From Actinomyces viscosus (GTDB lineage: Bacteria; Bacteroidota; Bacteroidia; Flavobacteriales_D; Crocinitomicaceae), in assembly GCA_943326975.2 (NCBI GenBank), contig CALPVI020000144.1, positions 1-5,556 of the forward strand: a stretch of DNA of 5,556 nt. Reading direction: 5' to 3'. The notes under the pieces were generated by a model. The model saw nothing but the letters and a program-made list of their open reading frames with translations. It searched no databases and was not told the DNA's origin. Below, one piece after another: positions 4,643-5,556 of the stretch (position 1 is the stretch's first letter; each line of letters starts with the position of its first letter). The position numbers and the translations under genes were made by a program.

Positions 4643-5534
4643 CTTTAAGTTCTTTTAAATCAAATAACTGAATCTTCTCTTTCTTCTCTGTGATAAAATA
4701 ATTAACAATAAATGCTCCGAAAAATTGTGATCGAACAAATTTCACTTTAAGCTTATTCGTTTCACCTTTTAAATCAAATTCATTTGGTCGAAACAAAATT
4801 TGTTCATTATTCAATTTTATCTTATTAATAGCTCCGAATAATTCAGCCTCTTTTTTAGAATGAGGTCGATAATAAAAAGAATAAGGTGTATCTATTCGTT
4901 TTAATTTCCCTTTTTCAAAATGAATAATTCGATCAGCAAAACTTAAAACTTCTTCTCCATCATGTGAAACCAATAAAATACTCAAACCCTGTTTTTTCTT
5001 TAATTGAATCAAATAATTAACAATTTTATTTCTCAATCTAGCATCGATATGCACGAAAGGTTCATCCAAAAGTAATAATTGAGGTTCGCAAACCAGTGCA
5101 CGCGCAATACACAAACGTTGTTGTTCTCCCCCAGAAAGCAATAATGCTTTTTGATTTTTTAGATGGGTGAGTTCAACTAATTCTAATAATTCGGCAACAA
5201 GAAAATCTCTCTCTTCTTTTGGAAGATGTAATGCCTTTTCCCTTATATTTTCTTCAGTTGTATGATAAATATCTAATCCAAAATCTTGATTTACCAACTG
5301 AATATCCTCATAACCAGGAATTAATTTAAAATTTGGACCTACAATTTTTTCATCATTAAAAATAATTTCACCCAATTCTGTATCTAATAAGCCTGCTATC
5401 ATTTTAAGCAGAGTAGTTTTACCTTCCCCACTCCTACCTACAATTCCAATCACCTCTCCTTTAGCTAATTGAAAAGAAACAGATTTAATTATTTTCGAAT
5501 CATAGGAAAACTGAACATCCTTTACTTCAAGCAT
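4590..5534 (-). CDS. ABC transporter ATP-binding protein, PotA/CysA/FbpC-like importer ATPase, 314 aa
   Basis: Cytoplasmic ATPase subunit of an ABC transporter. With the ATG at 5534 as residue 1: Walker A GRSGEGKT at 33-40 (K39), Q-loop VNQD at 81-84, signature LSGGEQQR at 133-140, Walker B LLLLDEP at 153-159 (D157, E158), D-loop VHID at 161-164 in place of the common SALD, and H-loop SHD at 190-192. The segment RIDTPYSFYYRP (213-224) with ELFGAIN (231-237) and a beta-rich C-terminal part (about 240-305) matches the TOBE-type extension of molybdate, sulfate, iron and polyamine importers. No permease or binding protein is in the window, so the substrate is unknown. A TTG at 5543 could add three residues, but the ATG is preferred because it is followed directly by the conserved L-E-V-K-D-V opening. 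An in-frame TAA just upstream shows that the N-terminus is complete. Confidence 0.9.
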   Translation of the reverse strand: MLEVKDVQFSYDSKIIKSVSFQLAKGEVIGIVGRSGEGKTTLLKMIAGLLDTELGEIIFNDEKIVGPNFKLIPGYEDIQLVNQDFGLDIYHTTEENIREKALHLPKEERDFLVAELLELVELTHLKNQKALLLSGGEQQRLCIARALVCEPQLLLLDEPFVHIDARLRNKIVNYLIQLKKKQGLSILLVSHDGEEVLSFADRIIHFEKGKLKRIDTPYSFYYRPHSKKEAELFGAINKIKLNNEQILFRPNEFDLKGETNKLKVKFVRSQFFGAFIVNYFITEKKEKIQLFDLKELKDVKEISIIKRCPSPYLA

Positions 5535-5535
5535 A

Positions 5536-5556
5536 TTAACCAATTAATGGTTCAGG
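5536..5556 (-). CDS. Possible last codons of an upstream gene (truncated by window edge)
   Basis: On the minus strand one frame from the right edge reads P-E-P-L-I-G and then TAA at 5538-5536, one base before the ATPase ATG. The other two frames stop earlier. A stop abutting the next start is typical of a tight operon, so the ATPase gene may follow another gene without a gap. Six codons are too few to identify any product, and the reading may be chance. Confidence 0.25.
   Translation of the reverse strand, partial: PEPLIG

Noticed and set aside
5535..5543. TTG at 5543 as start of the ABC ATPase
   Set aside because: The ATG at 5534 gives the conserved N-terminus directly. TTG would add only three residues and would overlap the possible stop of an upstream gene.

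Overview
The window is AT-rich and tightly packed. It looks like a chromosomal segment of a Bacteroidota bacterium, most likely a flavobacterium or a close relative. Four things point there: Bacteroidota-type -7 boxes (TAnnTTTG; two exact copies seen), A-rich rather than Shine-Dalgarno-like sequence before most starts, a 30S protein S16 with a long Ala/Lys/Glu tail, and the protein families themselves. There are no insertion sequences, CRISPR arrays, tRNA genes or rRNA genes.

Layout from left to right. Positions 1-138 (minus) hold the first 46 codons of an ECF-type RNA polymerase sigma factor, cut by the window edge. Positions 139-387 are a divergent intergenic region with an 11-bp tandem repeat, a 17-bp imperfect direct repeat and a run of ten T. 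Positions 388-945 (plus) encode a monothiol thioredoxin-fold protein. Everything to the right is on the minus strand. In transcription order it runs: ABC-importer ATPase (5534-4590), six-helix YihY/BrkB membrane protein (4642-3737, overlapping the ATPase by 53 bp), XRE-S24 repressor of LexA/CI type (3662-2862), then rpsP (2741-2199), rimM (2183-1656) and a TrmN6-type tRNA methyltransferase gene (1647-946). The methyltransferase stop codon abuts the stop codon of the thioredoxin-fold gene with no base between them.

The genes form about three minus-strand transcription units. The ATPase and BrkB genes are overlapping and probably translationally coupled. The repressor has its own -7 box, and a 22-bp palindrome covers that box and the start codon, as expected for autoregulation. 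The rpsP-rimM-methyltransferase operon has its own -7 box and a small leader hairpin; it joins a ribosomal protein, a 30S maturation factor and a tRNA modification enzyme.

Most of the window is housekeeping. No clearly new multi-gene system is visible. The parts most worth a second look are the repressor with its putative operator and C-terminal coiled coil, the tandem repeats in front of the sigma factor gene, and the orphan ATPase coupled to BrkB.
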